Shown here in pieces: positions 1 to 8,228 of a stretch of 64,000 nt of DNA. The notes beneath the pieces were generated by a model. It saw only the letters and a program-made list of their open reading frames with translations. It was not told the DNA's origin and searched no databases. Both the position numbers and the translations under genes were made by a program. How positions within the stretch are numbered: the first letter of the stretch is position 1; each line of letters begins with the position of its first letter. Origin of the DNA: Shinella sp. XGS7 (GTDB taxonomy: Bacteria; Pseudomonadota; Gammaproteobacteria; Burkholderiales; Burkholderiaceae_C); assembly GCF_020535565.1 (NCBI RefSeq), contig NZ_CP084758.1, positions 4,291,001-4,355,000 of the forward strand. The letters are read 5' to 3'.

Positions 1-880
1 TGTAGCCGCCCGTGGTCATCTCGCCCAGGCGCGGGCCCAGGGCCAGGATCAGATCGGCCTCGCGCACCCGCGCCGCCAGCTTCGGATTGATGCCTATGCC
101 CACATCGCCGGCGTAGTTCGGGTGGCTGTTGTCGAACAGATCCTGGAAGCGAAAGGCGCAGCCCACCGGCAGCTGCCAGGCCTCGGCAAAGCGCTGCAGG
201 GCGGCCGTGCTCTGGGCCGTCCAGCCACCGCCGCCGGCGATCAGCAGCGGTCGCTGCGCGGCCGCCAGACGCTCTCGCAGCTCGGCCAGGGCAGCGGGCG
301 TGGGCGCGGCCTCGGCGGCGCGCACGCGCGGCAGCACGGGGGCACTCGTCGCGCGCGTCAACATGTCCTCGGGCAGCACCAGCACCACGGGGCCGGGCCG
401 GCCCTGCAGGGCGGTGTGGAAGGCGCGCGCCACGTACTCGGGCAGCCGCTCGGCGTCCTGCACCTCGCCCACCCACTTGGCCATGCCCAGCGTGCCGGGC
501 CCGAACATCTGGCGGTACTCCACTTCCTGGAAGGCCTCGCGCTCGCGCGCATCGCGCTGCACCTGGCCGATGAAGAGGATCATCGGGATCGAATCCTGCC
601 GTGCGATATGCAGGCCTGCCGAGGCATTGGTGGCGCCGGGGCCGCGCGTGACCATGCAGATGCCCGGCTCGCCCGTCAGGCGTCCCCAGCAATCGGCCAT
701 CATCGCCGCGCCGCCTTCCTGACGGCAGACGATGAAGCGGATCTGCTCGCGGTGCTCGTGAAAGCCGTCCAGCACGGCCAGATAGCTTTCGCCGGGCACA
801 CCGAAGACATCGGTCACGCCCTGGGCGATCAGGGCTTCAACCAGGGCATGGCCGGCAAGGCGGGAGGTGGTGGGGCTCAT
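1..880 (-). CDS. Thiamine-diphosphate-dependent enzyme, acetolactate synthase-like (partial)
   Basis: This is the N-terminal 293 codons of a ThDP-dependent enzyme; the rest lies beyond the left edge. It opens with the Pyr-domain pattern of the acetolactate synthase/benzoylformate decarboxylase superfamily: a GVPGES turn near residues 27-32 and RQEGGAAMMAD near 53-63, where Glu55 is the expected cofactor-activating glutamate. TRGPGATNA follows. The central domain begins near residue 190 (PLLIAGGGGW), and the sequence leaves the window at a typical LGPRLGEMTTGGY segment. The ATG at 880 is the natural start because the superfamily N-terminus begins directly after it. Divergent from the next gene. 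The substrate cannot be assigned without the C-terminal ThDP-binding domain; the family also includes oxalyl-CoA and sulfoacetaldehyde enzymes. The superfamily call is solid. Confidence 0.85.
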   Translation of the reverse strand, partial: MSPTTSRLAGHALVEALIAQGVTDVFGVPGESYLAVLDGFHEHREQIRFIVCRQEGGAAMMADCWGRLTGEPGICMVTRGPGATNASAGLHIARQDSIPMILFIGQVQRDAREREAFQEVEYRQMFGPGTLGMAKWVGEVQDAERLPEYVARAFHTALQGRPGPVVLVLPEDMLTRATSAPVLPRVRAAEAAPTPAALAELRERLAAAQRPLLIAGGGGWTAQSTAALQRFAEAWQLPVGCAFRFQDLFDNSHPNYAGDVGIGINPKLAARVREADLILALGPRLGEMTTGGY

Positions 881-1080
881 GCCGGCTGACTGTAGCCGCC
901 GGCCCGGGGCCGGGAATCAGGGCCGCCCCCGAGAGACTTGATGCGCCGCAAGCCTGTCGCGTGGCGGTCGCCCCGCCGGGGCGAGCTGCGCACCGGCCGG
1001 CATTTCGTCACGCGGGCCTCCAGCCCGTAGCGCCGCGGCGCGCGCCCAGGCCCTATCGTGCGCGCTCGGTTCGATATCCC

Positions 1081-1983
1081 ATGCTCCCGATGCAGTCCTT
1101 CATCAAGACCTTCCTCGCCGCGCTGGCCCTGCTGGCCGGCCTGTCCGCCCAGGCCGCGGCGCCCACGCTGAGCGAGCTCGAGTTCACCCGCTACTTCGCG
1201 GAGCGCGCCCGCCAGGCCCTGCCTGAGACCAGCCTGGTGGAGAAGGCGCCCCTGCATCTGCAGGCCAAGAGCCCCAAGACCGGCGAGCAGCAGATCTTTC
1301 TGGGCAATAGCTATGCGCGCTACAGCTCGGGCATCGACACCCTGGAGCGGGTGGTCGAGGCGCGGCTTGACGCCATGCGCCAGGCCGAGAGCCTGCTGGC
1401 GGTCCAGGGCGCCGAGACGGTGATGGCCGTGCTCAAGCCGCGCGACTATCTGCAGACGGTGGCACAGCAGCTGCGCCAGGCCGGCCTGGGCGACAAGCCC
1501 ATGAACCTGCTCTACCGGGAGCTGAACGCGGACATCCTGGTCTTCTATGTGTTCGACCAGCCCAGCGGCGTGCGCATGATCACGACGCCCGATCTCAAGA
1601 CCCTGAAGCTGGAGCCCGAGGACCTGCACCAGCTGGCCCTGGGCAATCTGCGGCGCTACTTCGAGCGCAAGCCGCCCACCGTCAAGCGCCTGGAGCCCAG
1701 CCCGGGCACCCGGCTCTATCTCTTCTCGGTGGATGATTTCTACGAGTCGTCCCTGCTGCTGCTGCCTGAGTTCTGGCGCCAGCCCCAGGGCATGCAGTTG
1801 CAGGGCGAGCCGGTGGTCTTCGTGCCGGCCCGGCATCTGCTGCTGGTGGCCGGCGCCGCCGACCCGGCCAGCGTGGCCCTGGGCACCCGGCTGGCCCAGC
1901 GCGGCTATCGCGAGCTGGGCTACGGCATCAGCCCGCGCGGCTACCGCCTCGATGGCGGGCAGTGGCAAGCCGCCCTGCCCTGA
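1081..1983 (+). CDS. Secreted DUF1444-like protein
   Basis: This is a 300-residue protein with a Sec signal peptide (residues 1-25: short basic start, leucine/alanine core, cleavage after AQAAA). The body resembles the DUF1444/YtpQ family: an N-terminal alpha/beta part, a DILVFYVFDQP segment near 150-160, and a C-terminal half rich in FVPARHLLLVAGA-type strands. No catalytic motif is visible and no biochemical role is established for the family. ATG 1081 is taken as the start because it begins the signal peptide; a second in-frame ATG lies at 1090. It is convergent with the following MFS gene, with about 20 bp between them. The assignment to DUF1444 is from memory of family sequences and should be treated as probable. 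Confidence 0.7.
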   Translation: MLPMQSFIKTFLAALALLAGLSAQAAAPTLSELEFTRYFAERARQALPETSLVEKAPLHLQAKSPKTGEQQIFLGNSYARYSSGIDTLERVVEARLDAMRQAESLLAVQGAETVMAVLKPRDYLQTVAQQLRQAGLGDKPMNLLYRELNADILVFYVFDQPSGVRMITTPDLKTLKLEPEDLHQLALGNLRRYFERKPPTVKRLEPSPGTRLYLFSVDDFYESSLLLLPEFWRQPQGMQLQGEPVVFVPARHLLLVAGAADPASVALGTRLAQRGYRELGYGISPRGYRLDGGQWQAALP

Positions 1984-2004
1984 GTGCCGCCAGCGCGGCC
2001 GCCC

Positions 2005-3267
2005 TCAGGCCGTTGCCGCGGCGCGCTTCATGCTGACGATGCGCAGGCCCACCAGGCCCGCCGAGCCAATGCCCAGGCACAGGGCCAAGGCCGAGCCCAC
2101 GAAGACCGCCGCCGGATGACCACCATCGAGCAGGGCGCCGAAGATGGGGGCGGCCAGGGCAAAGCCCACGTCCAGGCCCGAGTACACCGTGCCATAGACG
2201 CGGCCGGTGGCGCCCGGGGGCGCGGCGCGCTTGATCAGCATATCGCGCGAGGGGCCGGCCAGGCCGGTGCCGAAGCCCGCCAGGGCCGTGGCCGCGGCGG
2301 CCACCAGGGGCGGCAGCACGCCGCTGGCGGTGAGCAGCAGCATCAGGGCGGCGGCGGCCATGGCCGCGGCAATGGTGCGTTCCAGGCGCTGCACCCGCGC
2401 CACCAGAAAGCCGCCCAGCACCATGCCCGCCGCGCCGCAGAGCATGTAGCCGGTCACCACATAGGCGGTGATGGACAGCGGCAGGCCATACATCTGGCCC
2501 AGGGCCGGGCTGGCAAAGCTCTGAATGGCCGAGAGCGCCGCCGTGGTGAAGAAGAAGAAGCTGAAGCACAGCCAGACCGAGGGCAGGCGCAGGAAGGCCA
2601 TGGGGTGCTCTTCCTTGGCACCGGGCGCTGCCTTGGCGTGGCCCCAGGAACCCTGGCGGTCATCGATGGCATCGCGCTTCCAGAACAGCAGCAGCAGCAC
2701 GCTCAGCGCCACCAGGCCGGTGCCCAGATAGGCATAGCGCCAGTGGCCCGTGGCCTCGGCGATGCCGATGGAGAAGACCGGTGCCAGGGCCCAGCCCAGA
2801 TTGCCGGTGATGCCATGCACCGAGAAGGCGTGGCCCAGGCGGGGCTGGGACACCCGCTTGTTCAGGATGGTGAAGTCCACCGGGTGGAAGGGCGCATTGC
2901 CCAGGCCGGCCAGCGAGGCCGCCAGCATCAGGCCCGGGAAGCCGGTGGCCGTGCCCGCCGCCAGCGAGGCCAGCACAAAGCACAGCAGGGCCGCGAAGAG
3001 CACGGGGCGGGCCCCGGTGCGGTCCACCAGGAAGCCGGCCAGGGCCTGGCCCACGCCCGAGATCACGAAGAAAGTGGTCACCAGCAGGCCCAGCTCGGAG
3101 TAGCTGAGCCCGAAGTCCTTGATGAAGGCCGGGAACAGCGGCGGCAGCAGCATGTGGAAGAAGTGCGAGCTGCCATGCGCCAGGCCGATGAGGCTGATGG
3201 TGCTGTAGTCGCGCCGCGCCTGCTGGCGGGCGGCCTCCGGCGTGAGGGTGTGTGCTTGTGCGTTCAT
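2005..3267 (-). CDS. MFS transporter, fosmidomycin-resistance (Fsr)-like
   Basis: A 420-residue major facilitator with about twelve hydrophobic segments. Early features are SSHFFHMLLPPLFPAF near residue 35, typical of the Fsr-like branch, and a loop 2-3 motif GFLVDRTGARPVL. The second half repeats the pattern (GGFLVARVQRLERT). It probably exports a small toxic molecule or drug across the inner membrane; the substrate is unknown. I chose the ATG at 3267 over a GTG 21 bases further upstream because the protein then begins with a normal polar N-terminus. It is divergent from an AraC-type regulator whose start lies about 115 bp away, so the regulator probably controls it. Confidence 0.85.
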   Translation of the reverse strand: MNAQAHTLTPEAARQQARRDYSTISLIGLAHGSSHFFHMLLPPLFPAFIKDFGLSYSELGLLVTTFFVISGVGQALAGFLVDRTGARPVLFAALLCFVLASLAAGTATGFPGLMLAASLAGLGNAPFHPVDFTILNKRVSQPRLGHAFSVHGITGNLGWALAPVFSIGIAEATGHWRYAYLGTGLVALSVLLLLFWKRDAIDDRQGSWGHAKAAPGAKEEHPMAFLRLPSVWLCFSFFFFTTAALSAIQSFASPALGQMYGLPLSITAYVVTGYMLCGAAGMVLGGFLVARVQRLERTIAAAMAAAALMLLLTASGVLPPLVAAAATALAGFGTGLAGPSRDMLIKRAAPPGATGRVYGTVYSGLDVGFALAAPIFGALLDGGHPAAVFVGSALALCLGIGSAGLVGLRIVSMKRAAATA

Positions 3268-3381
3268 GGCTTCAATGTAGGCGGCCACCCGGAGGCCGGG
3301 TTACGATAGATCGACAAGCTCTGTCGAATTCACGCCAACACCCCGCGAACACCCCCCCGCCAAACCATCCCGAGCCCCGCC

Positions 3382-4263
3382 ATGAGCCGCACCAGCCTGC
3401 CGCCCGCCGACCCGCTGCGCTACGCCCCCAGCCCCGAGCGCCCGCTGCGCGGCAAGGCGCGGCGGATGGCGCACCAGATGGACATCCAGCCCCACCACCA
3501 TCTCTGGGGTCAGCTGGTGTTCTCGGTGGCGGGCGCGGTGCGGGTCAGCGCGGAGCAGAGCGCGGTGGCGGCGGCAGGCGGCGAGCCCGATCAGCCGCCC
3601 CAGGCCCTGGCCGACGGACGCGCCCTGTCCAGCACCTTCATCGTGCCGCCCTCGCGGGCGGTCTGGATTCCGCCCCAGGTGGTGCATGCCGTCTCGGCCA
3701 TCGAGCAGGCGGATCTGCGCACCCTGTACCTGCATGCCAGCCTGCTGGACAGCACGCGCGAGCCCTGGTCGCGCTGCCGGGTGCTGGAGGTCTCGCCCCT
3801 GCTGCGCGAGCTGGTGCTGCAACTGCCGGTGGAACCGGAGACCGCCCCGCGGGAGGCCGCGGCCCTGGAGCGCGAGCGCTGCATCACGCATCTGGTGGTG
3901 GACGAGCTGCGCCGCGCGCGCAGCCTGCGTCTGGGCGTGGCCCTGCCGCGCGACAAGCGCCTGCGCCGGCTGTGCGAGGCCATGATCGCCAGCCCCGCGC
4001 GCCATGCCTCCCTGGCCGGCTGGGCCGCCGAGGCCGGGGCCAGCGAGCGCACCCTCTCGCGCCTGTTCCGCGAGCAGTTGGGCACCGGCTATGCACAGTG
4101 GCGCACCCAGGTGCTGCTGGCCCATGCCCTGTCCATGGCCGCGCGCAGCAAGCCCATGAGCCTGATCGCCGCCGAGCTGGGCTATGCCAGCGCCAGCGCC
4201 TTCACGGCCATGGTCACGCGCACCGTGGGCATGCCGCCCAGCCGCTTCTTCGCCGAGGCCTGA
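3382..4263 (+). CDS. AraC-family transcriptional regulator
   Basis: A 293-residue regulator. The N-terminal half looks like a cupin sensor (DIQPHHHLWGQLVF near residue 35 and PSRAVWIPPQVVHAV near 95 are typical cupin strands). The C-terminal 100 residues carry the two AraC helix-turn-helix motifs: ASERTLSRLFREQLG near 235 and MSLIAAELGYASASAF near 265, ending in VGMPPSRFF. The cupin plus C-terminal HTH arrangement is typical of regulators that control an adjacent transporter or catabolic gene. The divergently transcribed Fsr-like MFS gene is the obvious candidate target. The inducer is unknown. Confidence 0.9.
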   Translation: MSRTSLPPADPLRYAPSPERPLRGKARRMAHQMDIQPHHHLWGQLVFSVAGAVRVSAEQSAVAAAGGEPDQPPQALADGRALSSTFIVPPSRAVWIPPQVVHAVSAIEQADLRTLYLHASLLDSTREPWSRCRVLEVSPLLRELVLQLPVEPETAPREAAALERERCITHLVVDELRRARSLRLGVALPRDKRLRRLCEAMIASPARHASLAGWAAEAGASERTLSRLFREQLGTGYAQWRTQVLLAHALSMAARSKPMSLIAAELGYASASAFTAMVTRTVGMPPSRFFAEA

Positions 4264-4310
4264 AAGCCCTGCCCCCGCGGCAGCCACGGCGCCCCACCTA
4301 AAATCGCGCC

Positions 4311-5414
4311 ATGAGCCAGGTTCTTTTCGACTACACCCGCCAGGACGCCGCGGGCGAGAGCTGCACCGCCCACGCCTGGGCCAAGGTCCCGCCCCCGCTG
4401 AACCCCAGCCAGCGCCGCGAACTCAAGGCCCGCGCGGCCGCCCTGCTGCAGGCCCGCAATGCGGTGCTGGTGGCGCACTACTACGTGGATGGCGATCTGC
4501 AGGACCTGGCCCTGGAGACCGGCGGCATCGTCTCCGACTCCCTGGAGATGGCCCGCTTCGGCCGCGACCACGCGGCCCAGACCCTGGTGGTGGCCGGCGT
4601 GCGCTTCATGGGCGAGAGCGCCAAGATCCTCAGCCCCGAGAAGCGCGTGCTGATGCCCGATCTGGACGCCACCTGCTCCCTGGACCTGGGCTGCCCGGCC
4701 GAGGAGTTCGCCCGCTTCTGCGACGCCCACCCGGAGCGCAAGGTGGTGGTCTACGCCAACACCAGCGCCGCGGTGAAGGCCCGGGCCGACTGGATGGTCA
4801 CCAGCTCCTGCGCGCTGGAAATCGTGTCCCACCTCAAGGCCCAGGGCGAGAAGATCCTGTGGGCGCCCGACCGCCATCTGGGCCGCTACATCCAGGAGCA
4901 GACCGGCGCCGACATGCTGATGTGGAACGGTGCCTGCATCGTGCACGACGAGTTCAAGGGCCTGGAGCTGGACCTGCTGCGCGAGCAGCACCCGGACGCG
5001 ATGATCCTGGTCCACCCCGAGTCGCCCAAGAGCGTGGTGGACAAGGCCCATGTGGTGGGCTCCACCTCGGCCCTGATCAAGGCCGTGGTCGAGGGCCGGG
5101 CCCGCGAGTACATCGTGGCCACCGACAACGGCATCCTGCACCGCATGCGCCAGCTGGCGCCGGGCAAGGTGCTGATCGAGGCCCCCACCGCCGGCAACAG
5201 CGCCACCTGCAAGAGCTGCGCCCACTGCCCCTGGATGGCCATGAACGGCCTGCAGGGCGTGGTGGACTGCCTGGAGCAGGGCCTGGGCGAGATCCAGGTG
5301 GAGGAACCCGTGCGTGCCCAGGCCAAGGCCTGCATCGACCGCATGCTGGACTTCACCGCCGCCCTCAAGGCCGGCAAGCTGCCGGGCCCGCAGCCCCATC
5401 TGGGCGCGGCCTGA
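4311..5414 (+). CDS. nadA: Quinolinate synthase A
   Basis: NadA condenses iminoaspartate (from NadB) with dihydroxyacetone phosphate to give quinolinate in de novo NAD synthesis, using an oxygen-sensitive [4Fe-4S] cluster. At 367 residues it has the family length. The three conserved cysteine regions are present: [11 protein letters not shown] near 121-131, SSCALEIV near 165, and [12 protein letters not shown] near 301-312. Substrate-binding stretches [15 protein letters not shown] and [10 protein letters not shown] are also intact. ATG 4311 is preceded by a -10-like TAAAAT at 4299-4304. Its partner nadB lies 3 kb away on the opposite strand; nadC is not in the window. Confidence 0.97.
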   Translation: MSQVLFDYTRQDAAGESCTAHAWAKVPPPLNPSQRRELKARAAALLQARNAVLVAHYYVDGDLQDLALETGGIVSDSLEMARFGRDHAAQTLVVAGVRFMGESAKILSPEKRVLMPDLDATCSLDLGCPAEEFARFCDAHPERKVVVYANTSAAVKARADWMVTSSCALEIVSHLKAQGEKILWAPDRHLGRYIQEQTGADMLMWNGACIVHDEFKGLELDLLREQHPDAMILVHPESPKSVVDKAHVVGSTSALIKAVVEGRAREYIVATDNGILHRMRQLAPGKVLIEAPTAGNSATCKSCAHCPWMAMNGLQGVVDCLEQGLGEIQVEEPVRAQAKACIDRMLDFTAALKAGKLPGPQPHLGAA

Positions 5415-5423
5415 TCCGCGATC

Positions 5424-5445
5424 CGCCGGGGCTGCGGCCCCGGCG
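5424..5445. terminator. Hairpin downstream of nadA
   Basis: A perfect 9-bp inverted repeat (CGCCGGGGC/GCCCCGGCG with a 4-nt loop) follows the nadA stop. There is no clear T-run, so termination strength is uncertain. Confidence 0.4.
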
Positions 5446-5536
5446 CGCATTTGCGGGGGCCGGGACTGGTTTTTCCGGGGCTGGGCGGGCGTATAAAACG
5501 CCTATCGTTGCCGGCGCTCACCAGGAGATTCAGCCC

Positions 5537-5824
5537 ATGACCGATTTCAGCTCGCTCTACAACCACCACGAACGCGAGGTCTTCGCCGAGGTGGCGATCC
5601 AGGCGCCCAACTTCCCCGAGGTGGGCAAGCAGGATGATCTGCTGGTCGATGTGGCCTGCGTGGCCCTGAACCGCCTGCCCCCGCGCTACATCCGCCACGA
5701 AGTGGACTTCGCCTTTTACCTCACCGAATCCGAGCGACTGGAGATCGATGTGGCGATCAAGGAGGCGGTGAGCTACGCCTTCAACTTCGTGCGCGCCCGC
5801 CTGGCCCTGCGCGCCCGGCGCTGA
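5537..5824 (+). CDS. ComFB-like late competence family protein
   Basis: A 95-residue protein resembling the ComFB family (Pfam late competence development protein). The signature is VACVALNRLPPRYIRHEVDFAFYL near residues 43-66, matching the family's conserved ALNRLPPRYV core, followed by an amphipathic C-terminal helix. The zinc-type cysteines found in some ComFB homologues are missing here; only one cysteine is present. ATG 5537 has an AGGAG ribosome site ten bases upstream and a TATAAA -10-like box at 5492-5497. ComFB itself is poorly understood even in Bacillus, so the name indicates homology, not a proven role in DNA uptake. It stands alone between nadA and a TonB receptor. Confidence 0.75.
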   Translation: MTDFSSLYNHHEREVFAEVAIQAPNFPEVGKQDDLLVDVACVALNRLPPRYIRHEVDFAFYLTESERLEIDVAIKEAVSYAFNFVRARLALRARR

Positions 5825-5854
5825 ACGCGTAGGGGGCCATCCCTCGACCCCGAT

Positions 5855-5878
5855 GGCCGGGCCGGAGAGCGCCCGGCC
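5855..5878. terminator. Hairpin after the ComFB-like gene
   Basis: An 8-bp perfect inverted repeat (GGCCGGGC/GCCCGGCC, 8-nt loop) lies between the ComFB-like stop and the Fur-like palindrome. It has no T-run; possible terminator. Confidence 0.35.
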
Positions 5879-5924
5879 GGCGCCCCCAGGTTCACCGAGG
5901 CCTCACAAGGCAGCTACACTTATT

Positions 5925-5943
5925 GCAAATAATTCCCATTTGC
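5925..5943. promoter_or_regulatory. Fur-box-like palindrome upstream of the TonB receptor
   Basis: GCAAAT-AATTCCC-ATTTGC is a perfect 6-bp inverted repeat with a 7-bp spacer, in an AT-rich patch that stands out from the GC-rich surroundings. Aligned by eye to the 19-bp Fur consensus it matches at about 11 positions. It ends only 7 bases before the GTG start of the receptor, so bound Fur would cover the start of the transcript. Iron-dependent repression is inferred. Confidence 0.65.
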
Positions 5944-5950
5944 GACTTCA

Positions 5951-8206
5951 GTGTCTCTGTCATCCCTGCATCCCGGCCCGGCCTTTTCCGCCTCGACCCG
6001 CAACCCATCCCGCCCGGCGCATCGCCGGCTGAGCCCCCTGCTGCTGGCCGCCCTCTGCGCCTCGGCCGCCCAGGCGGCACAGGACTCGCCCCATCCCGAG
6101 CTACCCCCGGTCACCGTCCTCGGCATCCGCAGCGTGGCGCCCGGCAAGACCAGCATCAGCCCCAGCGAGATCGAGCGCCAGCAGGCGCTCACCGTGCAGC
6201 AGCTGCTGGACAACCTGCCGGGCGTGGACCTCAACGGCAGCTGGCGCCCCGGCGGCCAGAGCCTGAACATCTGGGGCTTCGGCGATGTGGAAGACATCCG
6301 CGTGCAGCTGGACGGGGCCAACAAGGGCTTCGAGAAGTACCGCCAGGGCTCCATCTTCATCGAGCCCGAGCTGATCAAGCGCATCACCGTGGACAAGGGC
6401 GCGCATTCGGTGCGCCAGGGCAATGGCGGCTTCGGCGGCACGGTGCAGGTGCAGAGCAAGGACGCCAGCGATCTGCTGCGCCCCGGCGAGCGCCTGGGCG
6501 GCCTGCTCAAGCTGGGCCACGCCAGCAATGACGGCCAGCGCATAGGCGCCGGCAGCGTCTTCGCGCGGGCCGAGGCAGGCAGCGCCCTGCCCTGGGAGCT
6601 GCTGGCCGCGGTGAGCGCGCGCGACTCGGGCAACCAGGTGCGTGCCGACGGCAGCGAGTACGAGTTCTCCGCCACCCACAGCCGCTCCGGCCTGCTCAAG
6701 CTGGCCCTGCAGCTGGGCGAGGCGCGGCTCACGCTCTCGGACATCGAGGGCCGCAGCAAGGCCTGGTCGCCCTTCGCCGCCAAGCGCGACGATGTGCCCG
6801 CGCCCACGCCGGCCGAGATCGCCCGCTACGGCGAGCGCGAGGCCTGGCTGCGCAAGGTGCTGTGGCGCGATCAGCGCGACAGCACCCGCAGCCTGCAGTG
6901 GCAGTACACGCCCCAGGCCCAGCCCCTGCTGGATGTGCAGCTGCATCTCAGCCGCTCCAGCAGCCGCCAGGACGATCGCCGGCCCGATAGCATCACCAGC
7001 GACTTTGCCGCCAGCCTGGGCAAGCAGAGCCAGGCCGCCTACCTGGACCAGCAGCTGGAGCTCAGCAATACCGCGCGCTTTCGCGCCGCCGGCCTGGACC
7101 ATCAACTGGCCCTGGGCCTGCAGCTGCACCGGCATGAGCGCGACACCCTGATGCTGCTGCACACGCGGCCCCAGGACCCCAGCTACAACTACGGCTGGCT
7201 GCAGCCCTACTACATGCCCGCCGGCCGCCAGCGCAACCAGAGCGTCTGGCTGGAGCATCGCCTGGACTGGGGCGACTTCAGCCTCACGCCGGGCCTGCGC
7301 CACGACCGCGTGCGCAGCGAGGGCCGCCCCAATCTGGCGCCGCGCTACAACGACCCCAAGGCCGGCCATGACTACAGCGCGGTGACGCATGCGGGCTGGT
7401 CCGGCCATCTGGCCGCCAGCTGGCGCGCCACGGCCCAGACCCGGCTCTTTGCCGACCTGGGCGCCAGCTGGCGCGCACCGGTGATCGACGAGCTCTACGA
7501 GGTGCAGTCCGCCGCGGCCAGCGCGCCGGCCACCAGCCGCGGTCTGCGCAAGGAGCGCCTGAGCGCGCTGCGCACCGGCCTCGCCCATGAGCGGCGCGAC
7601 TGGCTGAGCGCGGGCGACGCCCTGTCCGCCACCCTCACGCTCTTCCGCAACGAGGTGCGCGACAACATCCACAAGCGCTTCGGCGTGATGGTGGAGCCGG
7701 GCACCGCGCGCCCTGCCCTGCTGCCCTTCTACCGCAACCTGCCCGGTTATCACAGCCAGGGCCTGGAGCTGGAAGCGCATTACGAGGCGCGCCGCCTGCT
7801 GGCCAGCGCCTCGCTGGCCTGGATGGAGGGCGAGCACCACGGCTCCATCCGCGACCCCTGGGCCACCCGCAACCAGCCCCTGATCGACATCGGCGCACCC
7901 AAGGCCGTGCTGGTGCTGGGTGGCAAATGGCCGGCCTGGGGCCTGGTGGCGGGCTGGCAGGGCAAGTTCGTGGCCGCCCAGCGCCAGGTGCCGGACGACG
8001 AGATCGTGCCCTACGCCCTGCCGCCCGCGGCCGGCTACGGCCTGCACGGCCTCTTCGCCCAGTGGCAGGGGCGCGGCCGCTGGGCCGACACCCGCGTCAA
8101 TCTGAGCGTGGACAACTTGCTGAACCGCGCGGTCCAGCCCTATCTGGCCGAGGCCGTGTTTGCGCCGGGGCGCAATATCAAGCTCAGCGTGAGCCAGCGC
8201 CTGTAA
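5951..8206 (+). CDS. TonB-dependent outer-membrane receptor, heme/hemoglobin-type
   Basis: A 751-residue outer-membrane active transporter. A long N-terminus with a hydrophobic core (LSPLLLAALCASAAQA, about residues 27-42) is followed by a TonB-box-like LPPVTVLG near 52, then the plug domain (ERQQALTVQQLLDNLPGVDL to QGNGGFGGTVQVQSKDA) and a 22-strand-type barrel. The plug sequence DGANKGFEKYRQGSIFIEPELIKR resembles the hemoglobin/transferrin/lactoferrin receptor group, so heme or heme-protein uptake is likely but not proven. The only plausible initiation codon is GTG at 5951: the frame is closed by a stop at 5930-5932 and there is no in-frame ATG near the signal sequence. No Shine-Dalgarno sequence is visible. 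The C-terminus is SVSQRL, without the usual terminal phenylalanine. Confidence 0.88.
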   Translation: MSLSSLHPGPAFSASTRNPSRPAHRRLSPLLLAALCASAAQAAQDSPHPELPPVTVLGIRSVAPGKTSISPSEIERQQALTVQQLLDNLPGVDLNGSWRPGGQSLNIWGFGDVEDIRVQLDGANKGFEKYRQGSIFIEPELIKRITVDKGAHSVRQGNGGFGGTVQVQSKDASDLLRPGERLGGLLKLGHASNDGQRIGAGSVFARAEAGSALPWELLAAVSARDSGNQVRADGSEYEFSATHSRSGLLKLALQLGEARLTLSDIEGRSKAWSPFAAKRDDVPAPTPAEIARYGEREAWLRKVLWRDQRDSTRSLQWQYTPQAQPLLDVQLHLSRSSSRQDDRRPDSITSDFAASLGKQSQAAYLDQQLELSNTARFRAAGLDHQLALGLQLHRHERDTLMLLHTRPQDPSYNYGWLQPYYMPAGRQRNQSVWLEHRLDWGDFSLTPGLRHDRVRSEGRPNLAPRYNDPKAGHDYSAVTHAGWSGHLAASWRATAQTRLFADLGASWRAPVIDELYEVQSAAASAPATSRGLRKERLSALRTGLAHERRDWLSAGDALSATLTLFRNEVRDNIHKRFGVMVEPGTARPALLPFYRNLPGYHSQGLELEAHYEARRLLASASLAWMEGEHHGSIRDPWATRNQPLIDIGAPKAVLVLGGKWPAWGLVAGWQGKFVAAQRQVPDDEIVPYALPPAAGYGLHGLFAQWQGRGRWADTRVNLSVDNLLNRAVQPYLAEAVFAPGRNIKLSVSQRL

Positions 8207-8209
8207 TCA

Positions 8210-8227
8210 GCCGCCCGCGCGGGCGGC
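8210..8227. terminator. Hairpin between convergent TonB receptor and nadB
   Basis: GCCGCCC-GCGC-GGGCGGC forms a perfect 7-bp stem between two convergent genes. It lacks a U-tract; a bidirectional terminator is plausible. Confidence 0.5.
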
Positions 8228-8228
8228 C

